From assembly GCA_964385635.1 (NCBI GenBank), contig CAYLPU010000026.1, forward strand, positions 1-51,684: DNA of 51,684 bases. Reading direction: 5' to 3'. Every line of letters begins with the position of its first letter. The stretch's first letter is position 1. The stretch comes from CAYLPU01 sp964385635 (GTDB lineage: Bacteria; Chloroflexota; Anaerolineae; B4-G1). Below are positions 15,916 through 24,124 of this stretch, piece after piece. The notes under the pieces are model-generated. The model did not search any database. It saw only the letters and a list, made by a program, of their open reading frames with translations, and was not told the DNA's origin. The position numbers and the translations under genes were made by a program.

Positions 15916-16932
15916 ATGGCACGTACAATAACTTTCCGAGAAGCGATCATCGAGGCCATGGCGCTGGAAATGCGCCGCGACCCTACAGTGATTCTTATGG
16001 GCGAGGACGTGGCGGGTGGCGCCACGCTGCCCCACATGGAAGGCGAAAACAAGGAAGCCTGGGGTGGCGTCCTGGGCGCCAGCAAGGGACTGGTAATTGA
16101 GTTCGGCCGGGATCGCGTCCGTGATACCCCCATCAGCGAGTCGGCCTACATCGGCGCGGCCGTGGGCGCGGCCTCGACAGGCTTGCGCCCCATCGCCGAA
16201 CTGATGTTTGTAGACTTTTTAGGCGTCTGCTTTGACCAGATCTTTAACCAGGGCGCTAAAATGCGCTACATGTTCGGCGGCAAGGCCCAGGTGCCGGTGG
16301 TCATCCGCACGACGATCGGCGCTGGCTTCGGGGCAGCCGCGCAACACTCTGAATGTCTCTACTCGATATTCACCCACATACCGGGGCTCAAGACGGTCGT
16401 CCCCTCCACGCCCTACGACGCCAAGGGGCTGCTTTCGTCCGCCATCCGGGACAACGACCCGGTTATCTTTTTCGAGCACAAACTGCTATATGGTTTGGAA
16501 GGTGAGGTGCCGGAGGATAACTATACTGTCCCGCTAGGAGTGGCCGACGTCAAGCGGGAGGGCCAAGACCTCACCATCGTCACGCTGGGGCGCATGGTTC
16601 ACTTCTCCCTGGAGGCCGCGGAGAAACTGTCCAGTGACGGTGTGGACGTCGAGGTAGTAGACCTGCGTTCCCTCTCGCCAATGGATGAGGAGACCATCCT
16701 GAACTCGGTCAAAAAGACCCATCGCCTGATCGTGGTAGATGAGGACTTTCCCCGCTGCAGTATGGCGACGGACGTCGTCGCCCTGGTCGCTGGCCAGGCC
16801 TTTGACTACCTGGACGCGCCGCCCAAGATGATCACGCCGCCGCATACACTGGTGCCTTTCAGTCCGGTTCTGGAGCAGGCTTACATTCCCAGTGTGGACA
16901 CCATCGTCTCAACGGTGCAGTCCCTGATGTAG
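15916..16932 (+). CDS. acoB: Acetoin dehydrogenase E1 beta
   Basis: 338 residues, transketolase pyrimidine-binding domain plus C-terminal transketolase domain, the beta partner of E1. Typical segments: GEDVAGGAT, RVRDTPISESAYIGAAVGAA, and the C-terminal EVVDLRSLSPMDEETI. AGGAGGTGAG precedes the ATG. The subunit completes the TPP active site at the alpha/beta interface. Same operon as acoA. Confidence 0.88.
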   Translation: MARTITFREAIIEAMALEMRRDPTVILMGEDVAGGATLPHMEGENKEAWGGVLGASKGLVIEFGRDRVRDTPISESAYIGAAVGAASTGLRPIAELMFVDFLGVCFDQIFNQGAKMRYMFGGKAQVPVVIRTTIGAGFGAAAQHSECLYSIFTHIPGLKTVVPSTPYDAKGLLSSAIRDNDPVIFFEHKLLYGLEGEVPEDNYTVPLGVADVKREGQDLTIVTLGRMVHFSLEAAEKLSSDGVDVEVVDLRSLSPMDEETILNSVKKTHRLIVVDEDFPRCSMATDVVALVAGQAFDYLDAPPKMITPPHTLVPFSPVLEQAYIPSVDTIVSTVQSLM

Positions 16933-16939
16933 GATAGAC

Positions 16940-16975
16940 CAGAAACCGGGTTTTTTCCTAAAAACCCGGTTTCTG
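16940..16975. repeat. 15-bp perfect hairpin (AAACCGGGTTTT family)
   Basis: Arms 16940-16954 and 16961-16975 pair perfectly around TTCCTA, just after acoB. It could be an attenuator. A second copy, with one mismatch, lies inside a coding gene at 50793-50826, which argues for a dispersed repeat family. Confidence 0.65.
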
Positions 16976-16989
16976 TTTGGGGAGAGACT

Positions 16990-17991
16990 ATGTCAACCGT
17001 CGGTATCATCGCCAACCCAGCCTCCGGCAAGGACATCCGCCGCCTGGTCACCCACGCCTCGGTGTTTGACAACCACGAAAAGACGCATATCTTGCAGCGG
17101 GCGCTTCTGGCCCTGGACGCCCTGGAGGTCCAGCAGGTGGTCTTTATGCCTGACTACTACGGTCTGGTGGATCGGGCGTTGGACAGGTTGAATCTCTCGC
17201 TGGAGGCCGTCTCGCTTCACATGGATATGTACGCCGACGAACGAGATTCGACCGAGGCGGCCAGGCGCTTTTGTGAAAGCGACGTGGGATGCATCATCAC
17301 GCTCGGCGGAGATGGAACAAACCGCGCTGTGGCTAAAGGATGCAGCGACATCCCCATCGTCGCCATCTCCACTGGCACCAACAATGTCTTCCCTTGTATG
17401 CTCGAAAGCACCATAGCCGGACTCGCGGCGGGGCTGGTTGCCAGGGAGATGGTGGATGTGGAAAAGGTCACGTATACCGCCAAACAGTTGGAGGTGTACG
17501 TGGATGGCCAGTTAGCGGAGATTGCCTTGATTGACGTGGTGGCCAGCAACGAGTTGTTCATCGGCAGCCGGGCGCTGTGGGACCCGCACCGCCTGCGGGA
17601 GATCGTCCTGGCCAGGGCCGAACCAAACTGCATCGGCATGTCGTCTATCGGAGGCTGTCTTCACACCCTGGGGCCGCGCGATGCTCAGGGGATGTACATA
17701 CGACTGGGCCAGGGCAACACCAGCGTGCTGGCCCCTGTAGGCCCCGGTCTGATCATCCCGGTGGGCATCCAGAGCCACCGCTTGCTTTCCCTGGGGGAGG
17801 AAGTGATGTTGGAGCCCGCAGCCTGCACCATCGCCGTGGATGGTGAGCGACAGATCGAGGTCTTTTCCGAGCAGCAAGTGAGCGTTCGACTGACACACCG
17901 CGGCCCCCGCGTGGTGGATGTGCAGCAGTGTGTACGAGAGGCCAGCCAACAGGGCGTCCTCAGGATATCCGGCGGTTCTGTTTCCCGCTAA
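16990..17991 (+). CDS. acoX: AcoX, ATP-NAD kinase-fold protein
   Basis: 333 residues of the ATP-NAD/AcoX kinase family: N-terminal GIIANPASGKDIRRLV, the CIITLGGDGTNRAVAKG diacylglycerol/NAD-kinase GGDG loop, and AISTGTNNVFP. AcoX occurs in acetoin dehydrogenase operons; its exact reaction is unproven, though the fold suggests nucleotide phosphorylation. Its presence between the E1 and E2 genes is the best evidence that this cluster degrades acetoin. GGGGAGAG precedes the ATG. Confidence 0.85.
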   Translation: MSTVGIIANPASGKDIRRLVTHASVFDNHEKTHILQRALLALDALEVQQVVFMPDYYGLVDRALDRLNLSLEAVSLHMDMYADERDSTEAARRFCESDVGCIITLGGDGTNRAVAKGCSDIPIVAISTGTNNVFPCMLESTIAGLAAGLVAREMVDVEKVTYTAKQLEVYVDGQLAEIALIDVVASNELFIGSRALWDPHRLREIVLARAEPNCIGMSSIGGCLHTLGPRDAQGMYIRLGQGNTSVLAPVGPGLIIPVGIQSHRLLSLGEEVMLEPAACTIAVDGERQIEVFSEQQVSVRLTHRGPRVVDVQQCVREASQQGVLRISGGSVSR

Positions 17992-18092
17992 CACTACATC
18001 GAATTGTGAAAGGAACGAAGCTCTTGTTCTCAATTCGCTTTTTTCCAAATTCGTTGTAGTGTTTTGGCAGATATTATCAGGAGGAAAATCAA
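17992..18092 (+). promoter_or_regulatory. Leader with long inverted repeat before DUF6506 gene
   Basis: Fourteen-base arms (17992-18005 and 18048-18061, one mismatch) bracket 42 bases, starting immediately after the acoX stop. It may be an RNA processing or attenuation element. CAGGAGG follows for the next gene. Confidence 0.45.
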
Positions 18093-18398
18093 ATGGCTCT
18101 GAAAGCAGCATTTGTCTTCGTAGCACCCGATGTGGATCCTAAGATCCATCGTCAGACGGTGGTGACACCTCAGGTCGAATTGACGGCTGTGGCAGTCAAC
18201 AACTACGCCGAGGCCGTGACAGTTTGCAAAGGCTTGGTGGAAGATGGTTTCGTCGCCATTGAGTTGTGCGGCGGGTTCGGCCACGCCGGCACCGCTCAAG
18301 TGGCCGCGGCCATCGGCGACAAGGCCGCCGTCGGCGTGGTGCGCTTCGACAACCACCCTGGCCTCGAGTTCAAGAGCGGCGATGACCTCTTTGGCTAG
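18093..18398 (+). CDS. DUF6506-type small protein
   Basis: 101 residues with a hydrophobic N-terminal strand (KAAFVFVAPDVDP), a central AVTVCKGLVEDGFVAIELCGGFGHAGTAQVAAAI and a final GVVRFDNHPG. I recognise this as the DUF6506 type, a small predicted cytosolic protein of unknown function. It sits between acoX and acoC, so a role connected with acetoin cleavage or complex assembly is possible but inferred only from position. CAGGAGG precedes the ATG. Confidence 0.65.
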   Translation: MALKAAFVFVAPDVDPKIHRQTVVTPQVELTAVAVNNYAEAVTVCKGLVEDGFVAIELCGGFGHAGTAQVAAAIGDKAAVGVVRFDNHPGLEFKSGDDLFG

Positions 18399-18414
18399 AG
18401 GGAGGAAGTGCAAG

Positions 18415-18607
18415 ATGGGAAAAGGTGCATCACTTTCGAGGGGGACGCTTCCGACGAGCTTTTCGTCGCCAACGCCGCTGTGATCGTGTTCGTGGATATG
18501 GACTGTGTGCTGGAGGCCTGGAGGGAAGAGATCTGCTCCTCATCGTCAAGGAGAAGAAACTGTTATGGCAACCCAAATCATTATGCCCAAACTGGGTATG
18601 GCAATGA
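18415..18607 (+). pseudogene. Possible frameshifted small gene between DUF6506 and acoC
   Basis: An ATG at 18415 with GGGAGGA eight bases upstream opens only 22 codons. If one A were added to the AAAA run (18420-18423), the frame would become MGKRCITFEGDASDELFVAN and continue as a coding-like segment (VANAAVIVFVDMD). A second shift near 18525 would lead to DLLLIVKEKK overlapping acoC. Broken twice, or two chance frames; no family was recognised. Confidence 0.35.
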
Positions 18608-19917
18608 GCGAAGGGAAGGTCGTCAAGTGGCTCAAGGAGGACGGCGCGGAGATCAAGAAGGATGAACCTGTTGTCGTCGTGATGAGCAAAAAGATCACTT
18701 ATGAGGTGGTGGCACCGGCCGATGGTGTCGTGCGCCACGTGGCCCACGCTAAGGACACCTGTGGCATTGGTCAGATCATTGGGTTTATCACTGCTCCTGG
18801 CGAGGAGATTCCCGAAGTAGTGGAGATCGCTGCCCCAGCCGGGGCTCCCGCCGCCGTTCCCGTCACAACCGGGGCACCGACGCCCGCTGCCCCGGCTGAG
18901 AAGAAGGTGGAGGTTCCCAGGGAGGAGAAACGCTTCCCGTCCTCGCCCGCGGCCCGACGGTTGGCAAAAGAGCTGGGCGTGGACATTTCCAAGGTCGTGC
19001 CCTCTGGCCACCGCATCACAGAGAAAGACGTGCAAACCTACCACGAGGAGCGGTCACGTATCGTGGCCTCCCCGCTGGCCCGTCGCATGGCGGAGGAAGA
19101 GGGGCTAGACCTGGCGCAGGTCCAGGGCACGGGGCTGAACGGTCGCATCACCGAAGAGGATGTGCTGCGCGTGATCGAAGGAGAAGAGAGGCCAGCCGCG
19201 CCTCCGCCCAAGAGTATTCCCTTTATCGGCATGCGCCAGGCCATCGCCGAGCAGATGGTCCACAGCCTGCAAACGATGGCCCAAATCACGCTCATGACCA
19301 CAGTGGACGTGACCGAACTAGCGTCCACCCGCGAGGCGCTGCGCGTACGCTGGGAGCGCAAGGTCTCCTACACCGACCTGCTGGTCAAGGCCGTGGCGGT
19401 GGCGCTGGGCGATCACCCCTTGCTGGGAGCCAGACTTGAGGGCGAGGAGATCGTGATGCCCTCCGAGGTCAACGTTGGGGTAGCGGTGGCATTAGACGAT
19501 GGCCTCATCGTCCCTGTGGTTCGTTACGCCGACCGGATGACCGTCTCCGAGATCGGTGACAAGATCAAAGACCTGGCGCAGCGTGCCCGCGAAAACGCTC
19601 TCAATGTGGATGAGGTCACCGGTGCGGTGTTCACTGTCACAAATTTGGGGACGTATGGCGTAGATGCTTTCACGCCCATCATCAACCCGCCGGAAGTGGC
19701 TATCCTGGGCGTAGGGCGCATCACCGAGGAACTGGCCCTGGTCAATGGCCAGGTTGTGCCTCGCTCAAAGATGGTGCTCAGCCTGACCATTGACCACCGC
19801 ATCGTGGACGGAGCGCCCGGGGCGGCCTTCTTGCAGACGCTGGCGCAACTGTTGGAACATCCTGCGCTGATCTTTGCCGGGGGGCCTGCCCTGAGCAAAG
19901 CCGAAGGGGAGGGGTAA
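18565..19917 (+). CDS. acoC: Acetoin dehydrogenase E2 (dihydrolipoamide acetyltransferase)
   Basis: 450 residues. Residues 2-78 form a lipoyl domain with the lipoylated Lys probably at residue 43 in MSKKITYEV. An Ala/Pro linker follows, then two peripheral-subunit-binding domains in series (about 130-167, SSPAARRLAKELGVDISKV, and about 172-210, ASPLARRMAEEEGLDLAQV). The catalytic acetyltransferase domain ends with DHRIVDG, holding the active-site His. Two binding domains are unusual for a bacterial E2. The last residues (PALSKAEGEG) are encoded by a dispersed repeat. AAGGAGAAG precedes the ATG; the next gene starts two bases after the stop. Confidence 0.9.
   Translation: MATQIIMPKLGMAMSEGKVVKWLKEDGAEIKKDEPVVVVMSKKITYEVVAPADGVVRHVAHAKDTCGIGQIIGFITAPGEEIPEVVEIAAPAGAPAAVPVTTGAPTPAAPAEKKVEVPREEKRFPSSPAARRLAKELGVDISKVVPSGHRITEKDVQTYHEERSRIVASPLARRMAEEEGLDLAQVQGTGLNGRITEEDVLRVIEGEERPAAPPPKSIPFIGMRQAIAEQMVHSLQTMAQITLMTTVDVTELASTREALRVRWERKVSYTDLLVKAVAVALGDHPLLGARLEGEEIVMPSEVNVGVAVALDDGLIVPVVRYADRMTVSEIGDKIKDLAQRARENALNVDEVTGAVFTVTNLGTYGVDAFTPIINPPEVAILGVGRITEELALVNGQVVPRSKMVLSLTIDHRIVDGAPGAAFLQTLAQLLEHPALIFAGGPALSKAEGEG
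19885..19909. repeat. Short repeat family B, at the acoC 3' end
   Basis: Copy of the CCTGAGCAAAGCCGAAGGG repeat. It encodes the last residues of AcoC, so the repeat has extended the protein and supplied nearly its whole C-terminus. Confidence 0.6.
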
Positions 19918-19919
19918 TC

Positions 19920-21323
19920 ATGGCTGAGATGCAAGACCTGATCATCATCGGCGGCGGTTCCGGCGGGTTCGCCGCAGCGATGCGCGCCGCCCAGTTGGGC
20001 GGCAAGGTGACCGTCGTCGAGGAGGCCCACTACGGCGGTTACTGCATGCACAAGGCGTGCATCCCCTCCAAGTTTCTTATGACAGCCGCCAGGCTCATGG
20101 GACGTATCCGCAAAGCAGGACGTTTTGGCATCCAGGTGGAGGAGCCGGGGCTGGACCTGGGCGTGCTCCACGACCGCAAGGACCTGATCATCGAAGGACT
20201 GCGGATGGGCACGGAGCAGTTGCTCGCCGACTATGGCATCACGCTGATCGAAGGGCGGGGTAGGCTCGTCGCTCGGGACACTGTGGAAGTGTGGGGGAGT
20301 GGGAGTGTGGGAGGTAGTGGCAAGCAGATCAAGGCGCGTAACATCCTCGTCGCCACGGGGTCCGTCGCCGCTCAGCCGCCCATTGAGGGCGTGGACCTGC
20401 CTGGGGTGATAGGCACCGAGGAGGCAATCGAATTGCGCGAGATCCCGCCGCGCTTTGCCATTATCGGCAGCAAACCCTGGGACCTGGAACTGGCGCAATA
20501 TTTCCACGCCATGGGCAGCCAGGTCACGCTGATCGAGAGCGGCCCGCAATTGCTCCCCGAGGCCGACCGCGAGATCTCTCAACGGCTGGGCAAACTACTC
20601 CACGACGCCGGCATCACCATCAAGAGGGGCGTCTCGGTGGAGGCGATTCGCCAGGGTGATGACGGCTCGTTGGTCGTCGTTCTGGCGGAGGGCAAGGGCG
20701 AAGTGGTCGCCGACAAAGTCCTGGCCGCGCGCCGCCTGCCCAACACGACCGGACTGGGCCTGCGCCAACCGGGCGTCGAGATGGAGCACGGCGCTATCCT
20801 GGTCAACGAGCGTATGGAGACCAGCGTACCCCACATCTACGCTCTCGGCGATGCCACCGCCGGGCCGATGTGGTCGCACAAGGCGAACGCTGAGGGGATC
20901 GTCGTTGGCGAGAACGCGATGGGGATGAGCAGCCGGATGAACTACGAGATCCTGCCTCGCTGCCTCTACACCTGGCCTGAGGTCGCCTGGGTGGGCCTCA
21001 CCGAGGAGCAGGCCGAGGCTCAGGGGGTCGAGGTGGAGATCGGCAAGGTTCCCATAGCCATCAACCCCTACGCCATGATCCTCGACGAGACGGCTGGCAC
21101 GATCAAGCTCATCGCCTGCAAGAAGTACGGCAAGATCGTCGGTGCGCACATCATGGCCCCCGGCGCGGTGGACCTGATCAACGTCGTCGCTGTGGCGATG
21201 TTATCTGAGGCCACCGTCGGTGAACTGATGCGGTTCATCCCGATGCATCCCTCCATCGGCGAGGCGTTGGTGGACGCTGCGATGGACGTGGAGAAACGGT
21301 CGTTGCATCTGCCTAAGTGGTAG
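19920..21323 (+). CDS. acoL: Dihydrolipoyl dehydrogenase (E3)
   Basis: 467 residues, FAD-dependent disulfide oxidoreductase that reoxidises dihydrolipoamide on AcoC with NAD. FAD-binding IIIGGGSGGFAAA at the N-terminus, redox-active pair in YCMHKACIPSK (the spacing C-x4-C is right though the MHKA residues are unusual), NAD-binding segment IIGSKPWDLELAQ, and the dimerisation domain with MHPSIGEAL in place of the usual HPT active-site loop. A low-complexity GTGGGAGT tract at 20282-20320 encodes a Gly/Ser insertion in the FAD domain. The gene abuts acoC. Confidence 0.88.
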   Translation: MAEMQDLIIIGGGSGGFAAAMRAAQLGGKVTVVEEAHYGGYCMHKACIPSKFLMTAARLMGRIRKAGRFGIQVEEPGLDLGVLHDRKDLIIEGLRMGTEQLLADYGITLIEGRGRLVARDTVEVWGSGSVGGSGKQIKARNILVATGSVAAQPPIEGVDLPGVIGTEEAIELREIPPRFAIIGSKPWDLELAQYFHAMGSQVTLIESGPQLLPEADREISQRLGKLLHDAGITIKRGVSVEAIRQGDDGSLVVVLAEGKGEVVADKVLAARRLPNTTGLGLRQPGVEMEHGAILVNERMETSVPHIYALGDATAGPMWSHKANAEGIVVGENAMGMSSRMNYEILPRCLYTWPEVAWVGLTEEQAEAQGVEVEIGKVPIAINPYAMILDETAGTIKLIACKKYGKIVGAHIMAPGAVDLINVVAVAMLSEATVGELMRFIPMHPSIGEALVDAAMDVEKRSLHLPKW

Positions 21324-21333
21324 GAGAGGCTTT

Positions 21334-22026
21334 GTGAGACCCATCACCGTCTGGCAGCCTGGCCTTCTCGACTACGACAGCGGCCTGGATTGGCAGGAAC
21401 GGCTGGCGACGGGACTCCAGCAAGGCCGGCTGGGCGAGAGCCTCGTTTTGTTGCAACACACTCCGGTCATCACCATCGGACGCGGCGGTGGTTGGGAAGA
21501 TATCCTGGTCTCTCCGGCGCTGCTAGAACGGGCTGGCATTGTTGTGTGTGAGACCGACCGGGGCGGCAAGGCGACCTATCATGGTCCTGGTCAACTCGTC
21601 GCTTACCCGATTATGCGGGTTGAGTACGAGCACCTTTACGAGTACCTGCATAATCTGGAGCAAGTTGTCATTGATCTGCTGGCCGAATACGGCATTGGTG
21701 CTGGACGCATCGAAGAGCATCCAGGTGTCTGGGTCGCCGGCCGGAAAATCGCCGCCGTCGGGCTGGCAATCCACGGCGAGATCACCCGTCATGGCCTGGC
21801 CCTCAACGTTGCGCCGAACATGGAGCACTTCGAGTTGTTGGTCCCTTGTGGTATCGCTGGCAGAGGTGCTGTGTCCATACAACAGGTACTCGGTCGCGCC
21901 CCGGACTTTGACGAGGTGGCGCAACGATTTGCCCAACACTTTGCCCGCATTTACCGGCGCTCCCTCGAATTTGCGCCGGGTGAACCACCTCGCTGGGATG
22001 AAGGCCAGCCTCTCTCCTGCTACTGA
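21334..22026 (+). CDS. lipB: Octanoyltransferase LipB
   Basis: 230 residues, GTG start. Transfers octanoyl from acyl carrier protein to lipoyl domains, the first step in making lipoyl-E2. The signature is present: RGGKATYHGPGQLVAYP, the Lys in AGRKIAAVG and the catalytic Cys in LVPCGI. It lies ten bases after acoL, which makes sense because AcoC needs lipoylation; LipA is not in the window. Confidence 0.92.
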   Translation: MRPITVWQPGLLDYDSGLDWQERLATGLQQGRLGESLVLLQHTPVITIGRGGGWEDILVSPALLERAGIVVCETDRGGKATYHGPGQLVAYPIMRVEYEHLYEYLHNLEQVVIDLLAEYGIGAGRIEEHPGVWVAGRKIAAVGLAIHGEITRHGLALNVAPNMEHFELLVPCGIAGRGAVSIQQVLGRAPDFDEVAQRFAQHFARIYRRSLEFAPGEPPRWDEGQPLSCY

Positions 22027-22064
22027 GAGGGAGAAGGCGGTGATTCCGGCGGGTGGTATGGGCT

Positions 22065-22093
22065 TTGCCAAATCGGTCAAGACGTAGTATAAT
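22065..22093 (+). promoter_or_regulatory. Promoter of the thiamine operon
   Basis: TTGCCA (22065-22070), 17 bases, TATAAT (22088-22093). It lies 35 bases before the TPP riboswitch and after the lipB stop. Confidence 0.8.
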
Positions 22094-22128
22094 TCAAGCG
22101 TACTTTTAGGACGTTCACTGAAACCATA

Positions 22129-22231
22129 CCTTCAGGGGAGCCTGGGGAGCCAGGCTGAGAGGGTGCCTGGTCGCGGACCACCGGCATCGACCCTTGGAAC
22201 CTGATCTGGGTAATGCCAGCGGAGGGAGACC
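22129..22231 (+). ncRNA. TPP riboswitch (THI element)
   Basis: Contains the two hallmark conserved blocks of the TPP aptamer: GGCTGAGAGGG (pyrimidine-sensing arm) and, downstream, GACCCTTGGAACCTGATCTG followed by GGTAATGCCAGCGGAGGGA. Together with the downstream terminator and thiamine genes this is a clear call. Binding of TPP should reduce expression of the operon. Confidence 0.95.
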
Positions 22232-22244
22232 ACTGAGCATGTGG

Positions 22245-22273
22245 AGCCGTCCCGCTGGCTGGGGCGGCTTTTC
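22245..22273 (+). terminator. Intrinsic terminator of the TPP riboswitch expression platform
   Basis: AGCCGTCCC (22245-22253) pairs with GGGGCGGCT (22261-22269) around GCTGGCT, followed by TTTT. It sits just after the aptamer, so TPP probably triggers premature termination. Confidence 0.75.
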
Positions 22274-22311
22274 TGTATCCGTTGATGTCCTGAAATCCGT
22301 GTTCTAGTGAC

Positions 22312-22974
22312 ATGCGCGCCATCATCTTCGCCAACGGGGAGTTCCCCGATCCGCAGGGTGCACGGGGCCTGTTGCGCCCCGACGACCTCATCATCGCGGC
22401 CGATGGAGGGACCCATCACGTTTTGGCTGCCGGTGCGGCCCCTCATGTGGTCATCGGTGACCTCGATTCGCTATCCTCTGACGAGCGGATCCGTGTAGAG
22501 GCGGCGGGATCGCAGATCATTCGCTTTTCGCCCCGCAAGAATGAGACCGATCTCGAACTGGCGCTCCTTCACGCCGTGCGCGAGGGCGCGACCGAGATCG
22601 TCATCCTGGCGGCCCTGGGGGGACGGCTGGACCAGACCATTGCCAACTTGCTGCTGCTGGCGCTGCCTGAGCTAAATGGGCTTGACGTGCGCATCGTGGA
22701 GGGGCCGCAGACGGCCTTCCTCATCCACGAAGGGCACGATGGATCGCTTATTGAGGGCCAGCCTGGCGATACCGTTTCGCTCATCCCGCTGGGGGGAGAT
22801 GCGGTGGGCGTGATGGCCGAAGGGTTGGAGTGGCCGCTGCACGAAGACAACCTGCGCTTCGGGCCAGCGCGAGGGGTGAGCAACGTGCTGACGGCGGAGC
22901 AGGCCCGTGTGCGCGTACGGCGCGGGCTGCTCTTGTGTGTGGTGACGCACGCGGGGAAGCAGGGAAGCAAGTAG
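22312..22974 (+). CDS. thiN: Thiamine pyrophosphokinase
   Basis: 220 residues. Converts thiamine plus ATP to TPP. Diagnostic motifs: FANGEFPDP, IIAADGGTHH, VIGDLDSLSSD, FSPRKNETDLELAL, LGGRLDQTIANL and the C-terminal GVSNVL. First gene after the TPP riboswitch, followed by the thiamine importer, so the operon salvages thiamine and makes the E1 cofactor. Confidence 0.92.
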   Translation: MRAIIFANGEFPDPQGARGLLRPDDLIIAADGGTHHVLAAGAAPHVVIGDLDSLSSDERIRVEAAGSQIIRFSPRKNETDLELALLHAVREGATEIVILAALGGRLDQTIANLLLLALPELNGLDVRIVEGPQTAFLIHEGHDGSLIEGQPGDTVSLIPLGGDAVGVMAEGLEWPLHEDNLRFGPARGVSNVLTAEQARVRVRRGLLLCVVTHAGKQGSK

Positions 22975-23020
22975 ATGAGTATTGAGTAAATGAGTAGATG
23001 AGGTGAGTGGGAGGTGAAAG

Positions 23021-24124
23021 ATGAAACGTAAGATGGTGTTTGCGCTGATTGGGGTGCTGGTGCTGACGGCCTGCTGGCCCGGACCGGCAGTCCCGACTGA
23101 GGTCCCGGTGCCGGTGCCGACCACACCGGTTCAGCCCCGCAAGGTGCGGGTGATGACTCATGACAGTTTTGACATCAGCGAAGAGACCCTCGCCGCCTTC
23201 GAGGCACAGTACAACGCCGAGATCGAGATCCTCCAGGCCGGTGACGCGGGCGTGGTCCTCAACCAGGCTATCCTCAGCCGCGATAATCCCCTGGCCGATG
23301 TCCTCTACGGCGTGGACAACACCCTGCTCAGCCGGGCGCTGGAGGCAGGCATCCTCGATCCTTATGATTCGCCGCTCCTGGCCGAGATTCCCGATTACCT
23401 GGAACTCGATTCCCAGCATCGAGCACTGCCGGTGGACTATGGCGACGTCTGCCTCAACTACGACAAGAGTTGGTTCGCGGAGCATGGCCTGACGCCGCCC
23501 GCCAATCTGAGGGGCCTGGTGCAGTCCGAGTACCGGAGCCTGACGGTGGTGGAGAACCCCGCCACGTCGTCACCAGGGCTGGCCTTCATGCTGGCGACAA
23601 TAGGTCACTTCGGTGAGACGGGCGACTACACCTATCTGGACTACTGGGCCGGCCTGCGGGACAACGACGTGTTGGTAGTCGAGGGGTGGGAGGACGCCTA
23701 CTGGGGGCAGTTCACCTACGGCTCCGGCGGTGAGGGCGACCGCCCCATCGTCGTCAGTTACGCCAGCAGCCCGCCGGTGGAGGTATACTTCGCCGAGGAG
23801 CCCTTCGAGGAAGCCCCCACGGAGGCGGTCGTCAGCGAGTCCAGTTGCTTCCGGCAGATCGAGTTCGTCGGCATCCTCGTCCCCAAAGGTGCGCAGAACC
23901 GCGACCTGGCCGAGGCGTGGGTGGACTTCATGCTCGGCACGACCTTCCAGGAGGACATCCCGTTGCACATGTTCATGTTCCCCGCCAACCAGAACGCGGC
24001 CCTGCCCGAGGTCTTCGCCAAATTCGCCCTCATCCCCGAACATCCGGCCGAGGTGGACTACGCGGCCATAGAGGCCAACCGTGAGGTGTGGATCGAGGCC
24101 TGGACCGAGACCGTGTTGCGATGA
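23021..24124 (+). CDS. thiB: Thiamine ABC transporter substrate-binding lipoprotein
   Basis: 367 residues with a lipoprotein signal (VLTAC). Family SBP class like ThiB/TbpA: VRVMTHDSFDISEE after the linker, ADVLYGVDNTLL, DYGDVCLNYDKSWF, and the conserved QIEFVGILVPKGAQNRDLAEAWVDFML. Captures thiamine or a phosphate ester outside the membrane and passes it to ThiP. Its stop overlaps the ThiP start (ATGA). Confidence 0.9.
   Translation: MKRKMVFALIGVLVLTACWPGPAVPTEVPVPVPTTPVQPRKVRVMTHDSFDISEETLAAFEAQYNAEIEILQAGDAGVVLNQAILSRDNPLADVLYGVDNTLLSRALEAGILDPYDSPLLAEIPDYLELDSQHRALPVDYGDVCLNYDKSWFAEHGLTPPANLRGLVQSEYRSLTVVENPATSSPGLAFMLATIGHFGETGDYTYLDYWAGLRDNDVLVVEGWEDAYWGQFTYGSGGEGDRPIVVSYASSPPVEVYFAEEPFEEAPTEAVVSESSCFRQIEFVGILVPKGAQNRDLAEAWVDFMLGTTFQEDIPLHMFMFPANQNAALPEVFAKFALIPEHPAEVDYAAIEANREVWIEAWTETVLR

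Noticed and set aside
16940..16975. Hairpin after acoB as a terminator
   Set aside because: The T-run lies inside the stem rather than after it, the operon continues with acoX, and a second copy is intragenic at 50793.
16990..17991. AcoX as NAD kinase (nadK)
   Set aside because: The fold is shared, but linkage to the acetoin genes fits the AcoX subfamily better.
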